Shown one piece after another: positions 18,417 through 28,056 of a DNA stretch of 64,000 bases. The translations under genes were made by a program, and so were the position numbers. Below the pieces are notes generated by a model. It was not told the DNA's origin, did not search any database, and saw only the letters and a program-made list of their open reading frames with translations. Origin of the DNA: Crocinitomicaceae bacterium. Its GTDB lineage: Bacteria; Bacteroidota; Bacteroidia; Flavobacteriales_D; Crocinitomicaceae. How positions within the stretch are numbered: the stretch's first letter is position 1; the number at the start of each line of letters is the position of its first letter. The DNA is taken from NCBI GenBank assembly GCA_029254025.1, contig JAQWYK010000002.1:62001-126000 (forward strand). The letters are read 5' to 3'.

Positions 18417-20372
18417 ATGATGTTGAACTGGAGCAAATTTTTCGTTTTTACTTCTATTTTTTTAATTGCTGGGGTTGGTTATGGACAGACCACTGTGATC
18501 GATTTTAACGATGCAGCAAATTGGGTTGCTGGGTCAGGAAGTATCACTTCATATCAATCAGACCATCAATATAATTCAAATAACTGGAATTTTACAGGAG
18601 GACCTGCTTTAAGAAATACAACTTCAGCAACAGATGGATTTCCTGGTGCGCTTGGTTCATATTCTTGGAGATTGCGAGATGCGTCAGGTATGGTGTGGAT
18701 TGCAACTTACAATAATACCGGAACAAACACAATTAGTGATTTTGGTTTTAAATTTAGGAGATGGGATAGTAGTCCCGCGCTAAACCACACTGTTTCGTAT
18801 TCAACCGACGGAGGTTTAAATTGGTCAACTGCAGGGATCTTATCTGCATCTTCATCAGATTGGCAAACTTTTTCGCATAATTTAGCATCACCAGCAACTG
18901 TAACATCCGGACAATTTAAAGTAAGAGTTGTGAGGTCTGGTGGTGAAAGGGTAATGATTGATGATTTTCAATGGTCCATTGCTCCTCCTGCAACCATAAC
19001 CGCAAGTTCCATTTCAGGTGATCCGTTCACCGTTGATTGCGCGGGGCCAACACCAGCGAGTGGAACATTTAGTTTTACAAGTTCTGGCTCCTTTAATGCG
19101 GGAAATGTTTTCTCTGCTGAATTATCTGATGGAACCGTACTCGGAACATTAACCTCTTCGGGTGCTAATCCATCAGGAGCTATTTCAATCACCGTTCCAG
19201 CAAACTTAGCAACTGGAATTTATGATGTAGTAGTCACATCTTCAGATCCGGTTTTAACAAGTAATAACCTTACATTTTCATTAATTCAAAACTGCGAGCC
19301 ACCTCACCTTAAAAGTTTGGTGTTAAATTCCTGCAATACTGTATGTGACGAGGGCAATAACGAAGTGATTTTCGGAAGTTCTGGTGACTACAGTGTTACC
19401 CTAAATTCTGCAAATTTAACTGTAACCTATGGTTCCTCAGTATCTCCTACAACTGATTACACAGATCCATTTGTTTCCAATAGTGCAAAAACTAATTCAT
19501 TAAATACTGATGCTGGATGTTCAGGTCTATTTCTTGATGGATTAAATGTCACAGTTGCCCCGAATTCTAAATTTATGATAATTAGTAACGATTTTTGTTC
19601 TGGAGATGGATTGGACCTCAGCTCATTATGTGGAAGTGGTCCTATTTATGTCCTGTATTCAACTGATCCATCTTGGAGTAGCAGTGGGAATTTTCCGAAC
19701 AGTACTTCTGCAGGAATAAGGTATTTACAATCTTCAATTTCGACCACTTCCGCCCTATTCATCATAGATTACTCTTTTGATTCAGGATTGAATTCAGGTG
19801 CTGATGGTGATTATGTAAAATGGAACTCGACAGGAGGTTTAGCCTCAGAAGTAGGCAATAATGGATGTACGCTAAGTGCTACATTGTTACCTATCGAATT
19901 AACTGAATTCAATGGTTTCCTCCGCTACAACTCTGTCATGCTAACTTGGACCACACTTTCTGAACTAAACAACGATTATTTCAGTTTGTATCATTCCATG
20001 AACGGAAAAGTTTTTGAAGAACTTGGTACAGTTCCTGGAAGTGGAACAACCTCATCATCATTAAATTATTCCTTCGAACACAGAAACCCGCGCCCAGGCA
20101 TTAACTATTACAAACTCAAATCGGTTGATTATAATGGAACGTTGCACGAAAAAGGAATCATTGCTGTGCAAGTAGAAATGAATCTCATTTTTTATAATAA
20201 GATTACACGGTCAATTCAGATGAATTACAAATCAGACTATGCAGTTTATGGTAGCGATGGTCGATTAATTACGCGTGTGGAGCAACAAAATGCGATTCCC
20301 TTTGAAGGTTTTGGTGTATTTCATGTGATTGATGAGCGTTCAGGTGAATCCTTTAAATTAGGAGTTTATTAA
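18417..20372 (+). CDS. Large secreted beta-rich protein
   Basis: This 651-residue exported protein has a signal peptide ending VGYGQ. The N-terminal 180 residues resemble a jelly-roll with aromatic, Ser/Thr-rich strands (SYSWRLRD, DFGFKFRRWD). A middle domain follows (SISGDPFTVDC, FSFTSSGSF), then a cysteine-containing region (NSCNTVCDEGNNEVIF) like choice-of-anchor or lamin-tail-type modules. The last 160 residues contain the fibronectin-like block common before type IX sorting signals (LPIELTEFNGF, LTWTTLSELNNDYFSLYHS, INYYKLKSVDYNG). The extreme C-terminus is a degenerate sorting domain without a clear KLVV-type ending. It is probably secreted or surface-attached. No enzyme motif was recognised. 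Confidence 0.75.
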   Translation: MMLNWSKFFVFTSIFLIAGVGYGQTTVIDFNDAANWVAGSGSITSYQSDHQYNSNNWNFTGGPALRNTTSATDGFPGALGSYSWRLRDASGMVWIATYNNTGTNTISDFGFKFRRWDSSPALNHTVSYSTDGGLNWSTAGILSASSSDWQTFSHNLASPATVTSGQFKVRVVRSGGERVMIDDFQWSIAPPATITASSISGDPFTVDCAGPTPASGTFSFTSSGSFNAGNVFSAELSDGTVLGTLTSSGANPSGAISITVPANLATGIYDVVVTSSDPVLTSNNLTFSLIQNCEPPHLKSLVLNSCNTVCDEGNNEVIFGSSGDYSVTLNSANLTVTYGSSVSPTTDYTDPFVSNSAKTNSLNTDAGCSGLFLDGLNVTVAPNSKFMIISNDFCSGDGLDLSSLCGSGPIYVLYSTDPSWSSSGNFPNSTSAGIRYLQSSISTTSALFIIDYSFDSGLNSGADGDYVKWNSTGGLASEVGNNGCTLSATLLPIELTEFNGFLRYNSVMLTWTTLSELNNDYFSLYHSMNGKVFEELGTVPGSGTTSSSLNYSFEHRNPRPGINYYKLKSVDYNGTLHEKGIIAVQVEMNLIFYNKITRSIQMNYKSDYAVYGSDGRLITRVEQQNAIPFEGFGVFHVIDERSGESFKLGVY

Positions 20373-20424
20373 AAGTTGTTCGATGTTCTATGTTTGGGTG
20401 CTCTATGTCCCATTCATTTTTTCT

Positions 20425-20432
20425 TAATTTTG
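20425..20432 (+). promoter_or_regulatory. -7 promoter element for purT
   Basis: TAATTTTG fits TAnnTTTG and lies 18 bp before the purT ATG, leaving a leader of about 12 bases. It follows a T-rich stretch. Confidence 0.45.
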
Positions 20433-20450
20433 TTGCATTAAAATCATGCG

Positions 20451-21614
20451 ATGAAAAAGATACTTTTACTCGGTTCAGGGGAATTAGGAAAAGAATTTAC
20501 CATTGCTGCAAAGCGTTATGGACATACCGTAATTGCGGCAGATAGCTATGCGAATGCTCCTGCTATGCAAGTGGCGGATCGTTTTGAAGTGATTTCTATG
20601 TTAGACGGAGATGCTTTAGAACGCATAGTAAACAAACATAATCCCGACATCATCGTTCCAGAAATTGAAGCCATTCGTACGGAGAAGCTGTATGAATTTG
20701 AAGGGCGTGGCGTGCAAGTAGTTCCCTCAGCTAAAGCAACGAATTACACTATGAATCGCAAGAAAATTCGCGATTTAGCAGCGAAAGATCTAGGCTTAAA
20801 AACTGCAAACTACCGTTATGCGACTACATTGGAAGAGTTTACTGAAGCGGTTGAATTGGTTGGTATGCCTTGTGTTGTAAAACCATTGATGTCTTCCTCT
20901 GGCAAAGGTCAATCGGTAATTAAAACAGCAGACGACATCACCACATCTTGGAAAATTGCTCACACCAAAGGTCGCGGAGATGCTGTAGAGGTAATTGTGG
21001 AAGCATTTATCGAGTTTGATTTTGAGATTACGCTGTTGACAGTCACACAAAAAGAAGGACCTACATTATTTTGTCCACCAATTGGGCATCGCCAAGAACG
21101 AGGGGATTACCAAGAAAGCTGGCAGCCTCAGCCGATGAACCCTGCGCAATTAAAAGAAGCACAAGAAATGGCCGACAAAGTAACTGCTGCACTCGGTGGA
21201 GACGGACTTTGGGGAGTAGAATTCTTCATCGGTAAAGACGCTGTTTATTTTTCAGAATTATCACCACGTCCGCACGATACTGGAATGGTAACTTTAGCAG
21301 GAACCCAAAACTTTACAGAATTCGAATTGCACGCACGGGCTGTATTAGGAATGCCTATCGTAGAAATCACCCAAGAACGCTATGGAGCTAATGCCGTAAT
21401 TCTTTCTGAAATAGAAGAAGAAAAAGCACCTGAATATAGTGGATTTGAAGCCGCAGGAAAATTCGACAAATCCGACGTGCGCATTTTCGGAAAACCGGTG
21501 TGTCGTATGTATCGTCGAATGGGAATTGCATTTACCTATGACGAAAATGGTAGTAACATGGAAACGCTTCGAAAGAAAGCAGCTGAAATTGCCCGATGTA
21601 TTGAGGTTAACTAA
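20451..21614 (+). CDS. purT: Formate-dependent phosphoribosylglycinamide formyltransferase
   Basis: This 387-residue ATP-grasp enzyme catalyses the folate-independent third step of purine synthesis, making formyl-GAR from GAR, formate and ATP. The N-terminal nucleotide-binding motif GSGELGKE, the IVPEIEAI segment, the ATP-grasp lid [10 protein letters not shown], and the metal-ligand block [25 protein letters not shown] are all PurT signatures. Length is standard (392 in E. coli). It has its own promoter and converges on the RemB-like pair, with only 2 bp between stops. Confidence 0.95.
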   Translation: MKKILLLGSGELGKEFTIAAKRYGHTVIAADSYANAPAMQVADRFEVISMLDGDALERIVNKHNPDIIVPEIEAIRTEKLYEFEGRGVQVVPSAKATNYTMNRKKIRDLAAKDLGLKTANYRYATTLEEFTEAVELVGMPCVVKPLMSSSGKGQSVIKTADDITTSWKIAHTKGRGDAVEVIVEAFIEFDFEITLLTVTQKEGPTLFCPPIGHRQERGDYQESWQPQPMNPAQLKEAQEMADKVTAALGGDGLWGVEFFIGKDAVYFSELSPRPHDTGMVTLAGTQNFTEFELHARAVLGMPIVEITQERYGANAVILSEIEEEKAPEYSGFEAAGKFDKSDVRIFGKPVCRMYRRMGIAFTYDENGSNMETLRKKAAEIARCIEVN

Positions 21615-21616
21615 CG

Positions 21617-23203
21617 TTAATAGGATAAGGATCGCTCATTCCAAAGGGCTGTGCGCATTCCTCCAAAAACAAAGAATACCTGTTCATTTACCACTCCTGT
21701 GCGCCATTCCATAACTGGACGGGCGAATACCTCCAATTGAAGTTTAGGAAACACCATATATGCGGCTTGAAGTGTTAAGCGTGTTCGGTTCAACTTTCCA
21801 TTACCCCCAATAAAATATCCGTATTCATATGGCCGCTCCGTATACGAACGATATATATCTTCCCCATACATAAAGTCCGCGTTACTATCACCTCCACCCT
21901 GCTGGGCGACCATGAATTCAACATGCAGGCGGAGTTTTCTTTTTACAGTGAGCTCCACAAAGCTAAACGATTCCACAAAATTAGCCCCCACTGGATGTCC
22001 TAACGGAATACCTTGATTTCCCCAGTTGGTTCCTTGATTAACGTGAGAAAACGTAAACGGCCGTGCGAAATTGATTTCTGAAGAGTACGTCATAATTGTA
22101 TTCCGAGATAAGCGTCCTTTTCCTTTAAAACCGACTTGTCCAGCGTATTTATTTGACCACCAACGGGAGCGACTCATTAATTCGCCCAACACAAAGTCGT
22201 CTATCAGGAATTGACCGTAGGCCATAATAGGTCCGAAATTATAACTGAAATTCGTACCCAACAAAATCCGGTCTTGTGAACCAATACTATATTCTGTGGG
22301 GCGATAAAACAAGAATGGATTCAAATATTCCCACTCGTACCCGCGGTTCAGCAACGTATCGCGCGGTTGAAATACAACTGATTCAAACAACCCAATCTGA
22401 AATCGATTTGTCGCTTGGAAATTTAGGTATTGTGTAGAAGCGAACTTCGATTTCCACTGATTCCCTTCGCGTTCGCGCAAAAATTGGTACAGGTTGACAA
22501 ATTGAAACTTCCAAAGTGTCGAACGAATTTGAACAAACGGATAGGGCGCACTGAAATCACTCAACAACATCGAACGCTGACCTTCCCCAATGAAATTGTG
22601 GTCGATTCCCGCCTGGAAATTAAAAAACTTATTTGGCGTATAGCTCAAGCGGAAAAACGGTTGAATTTCATTTCTTCTATTTCCGTTTTCTGACCACAAA
22701 TAGGTATTGGGAAGAATACCGTTTCGATTATCCAAACCTAAAGAGCGCTGATAATAATTCGCCATGACCATCGCGCGGAGATAGAGTTTATCACTGAAAT
22801 GAGATGTCAAACCTACTCCAGTACCAACTCGCGCAGAGGAGCGATTTCCCAAAGAAGATACCTCCATCGCTCCCAATGCATTGATTATTGGAAAAAGAAA
22901 TGTGCGTGTAGTGTATGCTTCACGATCGGCAGATTTCGTGCGTGCCACATGAATAGGGAAACCCGGGTAAACAAATTGACTTCCAACAACAGGTTTAACA
23001 GAAGAATGAGAGACGTCCAATCCATGCCAAGAAGTCGCTAAATAGGGGTCGAAATTTATAAAGCCTAATTCAGCAGATGTTTGAATAATTTCGATGGGAT
23101 TACAAACCATTCCTACTTGCTTTAAAATGATAGCTAGACTGTCTTGCTGACCCCAAGTCGCAGCTCGCAACAAACAACATCCTATGACTAGTAATTTCCT
23201 CAT
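21617..23203 (-). CDS. RemB/Wzi-like outer membrane beta-barrel protein, downstream copy
   Basis: This 528-residue exported protein has an N-terminal signal (ending TWGQQ) followed by amphipathic strands typical of an outer-membrane barrel. Blocks such as FQAGIDHNFIGEGQRSMLLSD and FESVVFQPRD match positions in the preceding gene (LQFGNTPNFIGWGHRSLLLSD; FEATVYFRED). The two are therefore tandem paralogues. Relatives are annotated as gliding motility protein RemB or as Wzi-like capsule assembly barrels, which bind surface polysaccharide. Its start codon touches the stop codon of the upstream paralogue, so the pair is surely one transcript. Role in gliding or capsule attachment is inferred from family only. 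Confidence 0.75.
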   Translation of the reverse strand: MRKLLVIGCCLLRAATWGQQDSLAIILKQVGMVCNPIEIIQTSAELGFINFDPYLATSWHGLDVSHSSVKPVVGSQFVYPGFPIHVARTKSADREAYTTRTFLFPIINALGAMEVSSLGNRSSARVGTGVGLTSHFSDKLYLRAMVMANYYQRSLGLDNRNGILPNTYLWSENGNRRNEIQPFFRLSYTPNKFFNFQAGIDHNFIGEGQRSMLLSDFSAPYPFVQIRSTLWKFQFVNLYQFLREREGNQWKSKFASTQYLNFQATNRFQIGLFESVVFQPRDTLLNRGYEWEYLNPFLFYRPTEYSIGSQDRILLGTNFSYNFGPIMAYGQFLIDDFVLGELMSRSRWWSNKYAGQVGFKGKGRLSRNTIMTYSSEINFARPFTFSHVNQGTNWGNQGIPLGHPVGANFVESFSFVELTVKRKLRLHVEFMVAQQGGGDSNADFMYGEDIYRSYTERPYEYGYFIGGNGKLNRTRLTLQAAYMVFPKLQLEVFARPVMEWRTGVVNEQVFFVFGGMRTALWNERSLSY

Positions 23204-24793
23204 TTAAAAATCCATGTATTGATTAAACAAGCGTGTTTTGAGTCCGAAGAAGACTATTCCCACATTACGTTGGCCAGCCAATTCTCCTTCGCTTTGGCGA
23301 TAAATCACCTTGGTAAACGCACATAAGTTTGTCGTTGGATTAAAACGATAACCCAACTCTAACTCTGTTAGAAGCACATTTTGACGGTCGAACTGCACTT
23401 CTAATTCACGGGATTCAAACAAATTCGATTGCCCTTCCATCGGTTGATCAGCACGGTAAAAAACACCTTGGGTTTGTATGTAGAATGACTTCCACATATA
23501 GCTTGCACGTCCAATCACTTCATCGAAACCATTTCCCAATGCATGCGCTAACGGTAAATTGAAATGCGTGTATGCTATTTTTCGATTATTCGCTCCATAC
23601 ATTCGTTCTGTGGCTTTGTTGTATTCGATGTGCGCCGTTAAATTTTTCACCCCAAACAAATCGGCACTTCTCCAGCCAAACTGCACCCCATATTGAGGCG
23701 TTGAACTCATCTCATCTGTAGCGAGCTGACCAAATACCAAGTGCTTCTTTCCAATAACATACGCAAAATTCAACCCGATTAAACTCTTCGCATCTTGATT
23801 TTCCCAACCGAATGCAACCGTATTTACACCAATTACAGGGTTAAAATACAACGGGTGCATCCATTGAGATTGTATCGAATCCTCTCGGAAATAAACTGTT
23901 GCTTCAAAAAGTCCTAAGGTGAGTCGCTCCGTAGGTTTATAGGTCAGATAATGCGCAGAATAGTTCTTCTTTTCAAACGGCGCTTCTACCGCATTGGTTA
24001 ATGCTCGACGAAATAAATTCAAGTGCTTGGCTTTTAACACACTGTAAGTCCATTTCTTCCCAAGTGTTATATCAACTCTAAGTGTGGTCGCGTTAAATGA
24101 ATTATCGGACAGCAACAACGAACGGTGACCCCATCCAATAAAATTCGGGGTATTCCCAAATTGCAGTGCTAAATATTTTGAGGGTCGGTAACGCACATAA
24201 GACATTGAAGATGCATAGTCAAATCCATCATCACCAAACGGCTTCGTTCGTCCACCTCCTGGAATAGCAGCATGTTCTTTAATATAATTTCCACTAACAA
24301 TGCGCTGCTCACTTCGCTCGGAAAAATAAGTAGTTTGGTAGGACGCAAAGCGCGATTGATTCTCATAAAAAGCAGTGAAGAATGAAACTTTGTTCATGAC
24401 TTCACCGGTCACTCGAAATCCACGCGTGTTTTGAAAGAGATTATTTTGCTCGATTCCGCGTTCCCTTCCAACGGCACCATTTATTAACGGATCAAACGCA
24501 AAAAAATAGTCTTCCCCCTTTATTTGCGCAAAATGCTCGTGAAATAATTTTCTTCTGAACCAACCATATTGCGTCGTAGAATCTTCCCAAAGGTATTCTA
24601 CCTGTTGAATAGCTCCTTGCGTGGACGGAAACAAACCTGTTCCTGTGAAACCAATCTTTGAATCTCCGTGCATACTTAGCAAATAAGTATCTTTAAACAT
24701 GGAACCCATCGGCAACAATATTTCCTGCGCTTCACTCTGGAATACTGAGAATAGCGATAATAGAGCAAGAAAACGCAATGCCATTGGTTTCAT
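23204..24793 (-). CDS. RemB/Wzi-like outer membrane beta-barrel protein, upstream copy
   Basis: This 529-residue protein has a signal peptide ending SEAQ. The blocks YFFAFDPLINGAVGRERG, NTRGFRVTGEVMNKVSFF and FIGWGHRSLLLSD match the RemB-like family of Bacteroidota, relatives of the Wzi capsule-anchoring barrel. It precedes its paralogue with no spacing. A TATCTTAG element just upstream (about 24796-24806) may be its -7 promoter. The presence of a capsule-type polysaccharide locus in the same window makes a surface-polysaccharide role attractive, though gliding has been the reported phenotype for the family. Confidence 0.8.
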   Translation of the reverse strand: MKPMALRFLALLSLFSVFQSEAQEILLPMGSMFKDTYLLSMHGDSKIGFTGTGLFPSTQGAIQQVEYLWEDSTTQYGWFRRKLFHEHFAQIKGEDYFFAFDPLINGAVGRERGIEQNNLFQNTRGFRVTGEVMNKVSFFTAFYENQSRFASYQTTYFSERSEQRIVSGNYIKEHAAIPGGGRTKPFGDDGFDYASSMSYVRYRPSKYLALQFGNTPNFIGWGHRSLLLSDNSFNATTLRVDITLGKKWTYSVLKAKHLNLFRRALTNAVEAPFEKKNYSAHYLTYKPTERLTLGLFEATVYFREDSIQSQWMHPLYFNPVIGVNTVAFGWENQDAKSLIGLNFAYVIGKKHLVFGQLATDEMSSTPQYGVQFGWRSADLFGVKNLTAHIEYNKATERMYGANNRKIAYTHFNLPLAHALGNGFDEVIGRASYMWKSFYIQTQGVFYRADQPMEGQSNLFESRELEVQFDRQNVLLTELELGYRFNPTTNLCAFTKVIYRQSEGELAGQRNVGIVFFGLKTRLFNQYMDF

Positions 24794-24829
24794 TGGGCTA
24801 AGATAGGAAAGATTTTAGAGTTAAGAGTT

Positions 24830-25312
24830 CTAATTTTCTTGCGTAACTAACCGAAATGAATATTCCCCGAAATGATTAATTGTCATTTGATAATAACCTG
24901 CTGCTGTTCCTCCGATATTGGGTAGTACGAGTAGTGAATCATTTTCCCAAATCTCATGCGTGTAATCCACCCCGCCAAGAATATCATCGGGAAGAACAAC
25001 TGGATAATAGTAATTAAAATCAGGCCTAATAAGGGTGAACGCTTCACCTACTCCCTCGGAAATAATCATATCGATGGCAAAGAAACTATCCGGACTTACA
25101 ACAGCCTGAACAGAAATTTTATCATGCGAAATAATTGGAAAAATGCTTTGTGTTCATTTTTCAATAGTTAAGGTATCTAACTGCACTTCGTCAGTAGATG
25201 CAGTATTCGAATGCGATTCAGAACACGAAACAACACTTAACGCAATCAATAACAAATAATACTTATTAATCAACCTAGTGAAAGAAATAGGAAAAGAGTG
25301 TTGCATCATCAT
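24830..25312 (-). pseudogene. Lipoprotein gene interrupted by an in-frame TGA
   Basis: One continuous frame runs from ATG 25312 to the stop at 24830, broken only by a TGA at 25154-25156. The first part encodes a good lipoprotein signal (LLLIALSVVSCSES) and about 50 residues ending TLTIEK. After the TGA the same frame continues with TQSIFPIISHDKISVQAVV and on to the ORF that starts at ATG 25069 and ends FRLVTQEN. No frameshift is needed. It starts 9 bp after the stop of the Fur/Zur regulator gene and probably belongs to that transcript. It may be a point-mutated lipoprotein, two separately translated pieces, or a base error. The family is not recognised. Confidence 0.7.
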
Positions 25313-25321
25313 GTTATAACC

Positions 25322-25729
25322 CTACTTACACTTCTCACAAACCCCGTGTACCTGAATCTCTACCTCATCAATTTGATAACCTGGCAAATCAATATTTGGT
25401 AAGGAGGGTACGTCTACACAGAAAACCTCTTTACAAATTTTGCACTGAAAATGTATATGACTATGGTCGTGTACCCCTTCTTCATGATTACAATCCACGG
25501 CGCACAATGCCAATTTCTTAACATCACCTGGCATTACAATTTCGTGAATCAATCCTTTCTCAATGAAGGACTTAATCGTTCGGTAGAGCGTAATTCGATC
25601 AAAGTCGTTTAGTGCATCTTCAATATCAGATACTGCAATGGCTTTATCATTATCCATAAAGACTTGCAACACCTCTTTGCGAAAAGATGTCAATCGAAGA
25701 CGTTTATCCTTTAATAATTGTGTAATCAT
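25322..25729 (-). CDS. Fur-family metalloregulator, probably Zur-like
   Basis: This 135-residue Fur-family repressor has an N-terminal winged helix with the recognition region DFDRITLYRTIKSFIEKGLI. The C-terminal metal-binding part carries the structural zinc cysteines as two CxxC pairs, Cys96/Cys99 (FQCKICKEVFC) and Cys131/Cys134 (GVCEKCK). A histidine-rich loop lies between about 82 and 93. It is divergent from a TonB receptor gene, and the 51-bp gap holds repeated TTTGCAAYATTG motifs, so autoregulation and control of the receptor are likely. Zinc rather than iron is suggested by the subgroup and neighbours, but this is inference. Confidence 0.88.
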   Translation of the reverse strand: MITQLLKDKRLRLTSFRKEVLQVFMDNDKAIAVSDIEDALNDFDRITLYRTIKSFIEKGLIHEIVMPGDVKKLALCAVDCNHEEGVHDHSHIHFQCKICKEVFCVDVPSLPNIDLPGYQIDEVEIQVHGVCEKCK

Positions 25730-25730
25730 A

Positions 25731-25769
25731 TTTGCAATATTGTTGCATTTATATATATTTGCAACATTG
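25731..25769 (+). promoter_or_regulatory. Promoter plus candidate Fur/Zur operator between regulator and TonB receptor
   Basis: TTTG at 25731-25734 and TATATTTG at 25754-25761 form a Bacteroidota promoter with 19 bp spacing, transcribing the receptor. Overlaid on it is a direct repeat TTTGCAAYATTG at 25731-25742 and 25758-25769 (27-bp period). A palindrome TGCAA-N5-TTGCA also lies at 25733-25747. A repressor bound here would cover both promoter elements, and the regulator's own start at 25729 is only 2 bp away. Confidence 0.65.
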
Positions 25770-25780
25770 ATTCAAAAAGT

Positions 25781-28051
25781 ATGCAAACAAAAGTAGGAAT
25801 ATTTCTTTATACTTTCATTTTTTCGCTGGTCTCCCTCAGCCAATCATTTGAAGGTAAAGTCGTCGATAGCAAGACAAAAGAAGCGGTTCCCTACGCGCAT
25901 ATCAGCATTGAATCACTGCAATTGAATGCCACTTCGGATAGTTTGGGCACATTTCATTTTGACCAGCTACCTGCAGCCTTTGTTGAATTCAAAGTTACCG
26001 CTTTTGACTATCGACCAGTATTGCTGAAAATAAATATTCCAACCACCAATTCTGCTCTATTTGAATTAACGGCTCAACATATTTTATTAGATGAAGTAAT
26101 TGTAACCGCCAGTGAAGGAAAGCTCCGCAATGAAAACATCACATCGATCGAATATCGCTCCAAAAATAGCTTATTCGAGAGCGGCGCAACCACAATGGGG
26201 GAAGCCTTAAATCTTATGGCAGGTGTACAGCAAGCTACCATCGGAGTCGGAATTGCCAAACCCGTGATTCGTGGTTTAGGAGGGATGCGCGTAGTTTCTT
26301 ATTGGAGTGGATTGCGTATAGAAAATCAGCAGTGGGGAGAAGATCACGGGATGGGTGCTTCAGAAGTGGGTTTGCAAGGAATTGAAATCATTAAAGGTCC
26401 TGCTTCCATTTTATATGGTGCCGATGCGCTAGGTGGAGTTATTCATTATCTTGATGAAGATTATGCTCCTGCACGTACCTCAGAAGGATATTTCTCCACC
26501 CGTTTTGAATCGAACTCGATGGGTACGACCAGCCAATTTGGCTACAAAATCAATAAAGGGAAACTGAAATTCAATTTGTTTGCGAACTATATTAATCACG
26601 CCGACTTTCAACTTCCTTCGGGCCGCTATATTCAAAACTCCCGTTTCTGGGGTGCAAATGTAAAGATGTCACTTGGCTATAGAAAAGATAACTATGTATT
26701 TAATCTGCGCTATCACACAGCCTATAATCGTTTAGGTATTCCGGGACACACGCATGAAGAAGAGGCTACTACTGAAGATTTCTTGCGCGACTTGCGCAGT
26801 CGAAGAGCGACTTTGCCTGCGCAATTGATATTCAATAATTTCCTGTTGGCTGAGAACAAATGGTTCTTTAAACGCTCAGAACTCCTTTTTCAACTAGGCA
26901 ACACCAATAATTTCTTGCGCGAATTCGACGAAAAGGTGACCATAGCCAGAACGCGCTTAAGATTAAACAACAGCACCTATAACTTGCGCTACACCTATCA
27001 CATTCTTTCCAATATCGACCTTAAGTTTGGCGCACAAGGTATGGTTCAAACCAATCGGAATACCGGTACTTCTATGGCGTACTTGATTCCCGATGGTAAC
27101 TCCGTTGATAACGGTGCTTATGCCCTACTCAGCGCAACAAATAAAAAATGGCGCTTTCAAGCGGGGTTGCGTTATGACATACGACTCATCACATCGTTCC
27201 GCCCTGAGGTGGATAGTGCCCTTACGACAAATTTAGATGTTAACCCGATAGACCGACGCTATTCCAGTTGGAATACTTCTGCGGGCGCTGTGCATAATAC
27301 GAAGCACACCACCACACGATTCAACATCTCTAGCGGATTCCGGGCGCCACATTTAGCCGAGTTGTTAGCCAACGGTTTACACCACGGTTCTTCACGCTAC
27401 GAGATCGGTGACCGCAATTTGGTATCGGAGCAAGCCATTCAATTGGATGTTGCGTTGGAATTGCACTTTGAGCACTTAGAAATTATCATCAATCCCTATT
27501 TTAATCGCATACAGAACTTTATTTACTTGCAGAACAGGGACTCTATGATAGGCAGCTACAAGGTATTTGAATTTAGGCAGTTAGATTTAGCGTATTTGTA
27601 TGGAGGAGAAATGGGCGTTCATTATCACCCGCACCGCATTCATCGTCTGCATTTAGAATCGAATTTTAGTATTACCATCGGTCAAGATGACGAAGGGAAC
27701 GCCTTGAATTTAATGCCTCAACCCAATACGAATAATCGCATTCGTTTTGACATCGCGAACAAGCAGAAGTTTCAGGTGAAGAGCGTGCTGTTGGAACACC
27801 AGTTTTTCCTTCCTCAAAATAGAGTCGGCATGAATGAGTTGCCTTCTGAGGAATATCACCTTGTCCACTTAGCGTTGGATATGGGTTTGCGCGACAATGA
27901 GCAGTTCTCGTTTAAAGCAGGCTTACGCAACCTGACAAATAGTTCGTTTATCGCCCATTTATCGCCGTTTAGAAACTTAGGAATCCCTCGACCAGGGATC
28001 AACTTTTTCCTCAGTATAAAATACAGTTTTAGTAATCCACACAAACAATAA
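25781..28051 (+). CDS. TonB-dependent receptor, probable metal uptake
   Basis: This 756-residue outer-membrane receptor has a signal peptide (KVGIFLYTFIFSLVSLSQS), a CarboxypepD_reg domain (FEGKVVDSKTKEAVPYAHISI), a plug (VIRGLGGMRVVSYWSG, EIIKGPASILYGADALGGVIH) and a 22-strand barrel with a long His-bearing loop (GIPGHTHEEEATTEDF). The frame is open from an earlier GTG-like start, but the ATG at 25781 gives the signal peptide and follows the promoter, so it was chosen. Divergent pairing with a Fur/Zur regulator points to zinc or another divalent metal, as for ZnuD-like receptors. A Cys/His-rich lipoprotein gene follows after 5 bp and is likely co-expressed. It is paralogous to the receptor at the start of the window. 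Confidence 0.9.
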   Translation: MQTKVGIFLYTFIFSLVSLSQSFEGKVVDSKTKEAVPYAHISIESLQLNATSDSLGTFHFDQLPAAFVEFKVTAFDYRPVLLKINIPTTNSALFELTAQHILLDEVIVTASEGKLRNENITSIEYRSKNSLFESGATTMGEALNLMAGVQQATIGVGIAKPVIRGLGGMRVVSYWSGLRIENQQWGEDHGMGASEVGLQGIEIIKGPASILYGADALGGVIHYLDEDYAPARTSEGYFSTRFESNSMGTTSQFGYKINKGKLKFNLFANYINHADFQLPSGRYIQNSRFWGANVKMSLGYRKDNYVFNLRYHTAYNRLGIPGHTHEEEATTEDFLRDLRSRRATLPAQLIFNNFLLAENKWFFKRSELLFQLGNTNNFLREFDEKVTIARTRLRLNNSTYNLRYTYHILSNIDLKFGAQGMVQTNRNTGTSMAYLIPDGNSVDNGAYALLSATNKKWRFQAGLRYDIRLITSFRPEVDSALTTNLDVNPIDRRYSSWNTSAGAVHNTKHTTTRFNISSGFRAPHLAELLANGLHHGSSRYEIGDRNLVSEQAIQLDVALELHFEHLEIIINPYFNRIQNFIYLQNRDSMIGSYKVFEFRQLDLAYLYGGEMGVHYHPHRIHRLHLESNFSITIGQDDEGNALNLMPQPNTNNRIRFDIANKQKFQVKSVLLEHQFFLPQNRVGMNELPSEEYHLVHLALDMGLRDNEQFSFKAGLRNLTNSSFIAHLSPFRNLGIPRPGINFFLSIKYSFSNPHKQ

Positions 28052-28056
28052 ATAAT

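Noticed and set aside
25154-25156. TGA as a selenocysteine codon in the lipoprotein
   Set aside because: No selenocysteine insertion structure could be identified after the codon, and nothing here suggests a selenoprotein family. Mutation, base error or readthrough are simpler.
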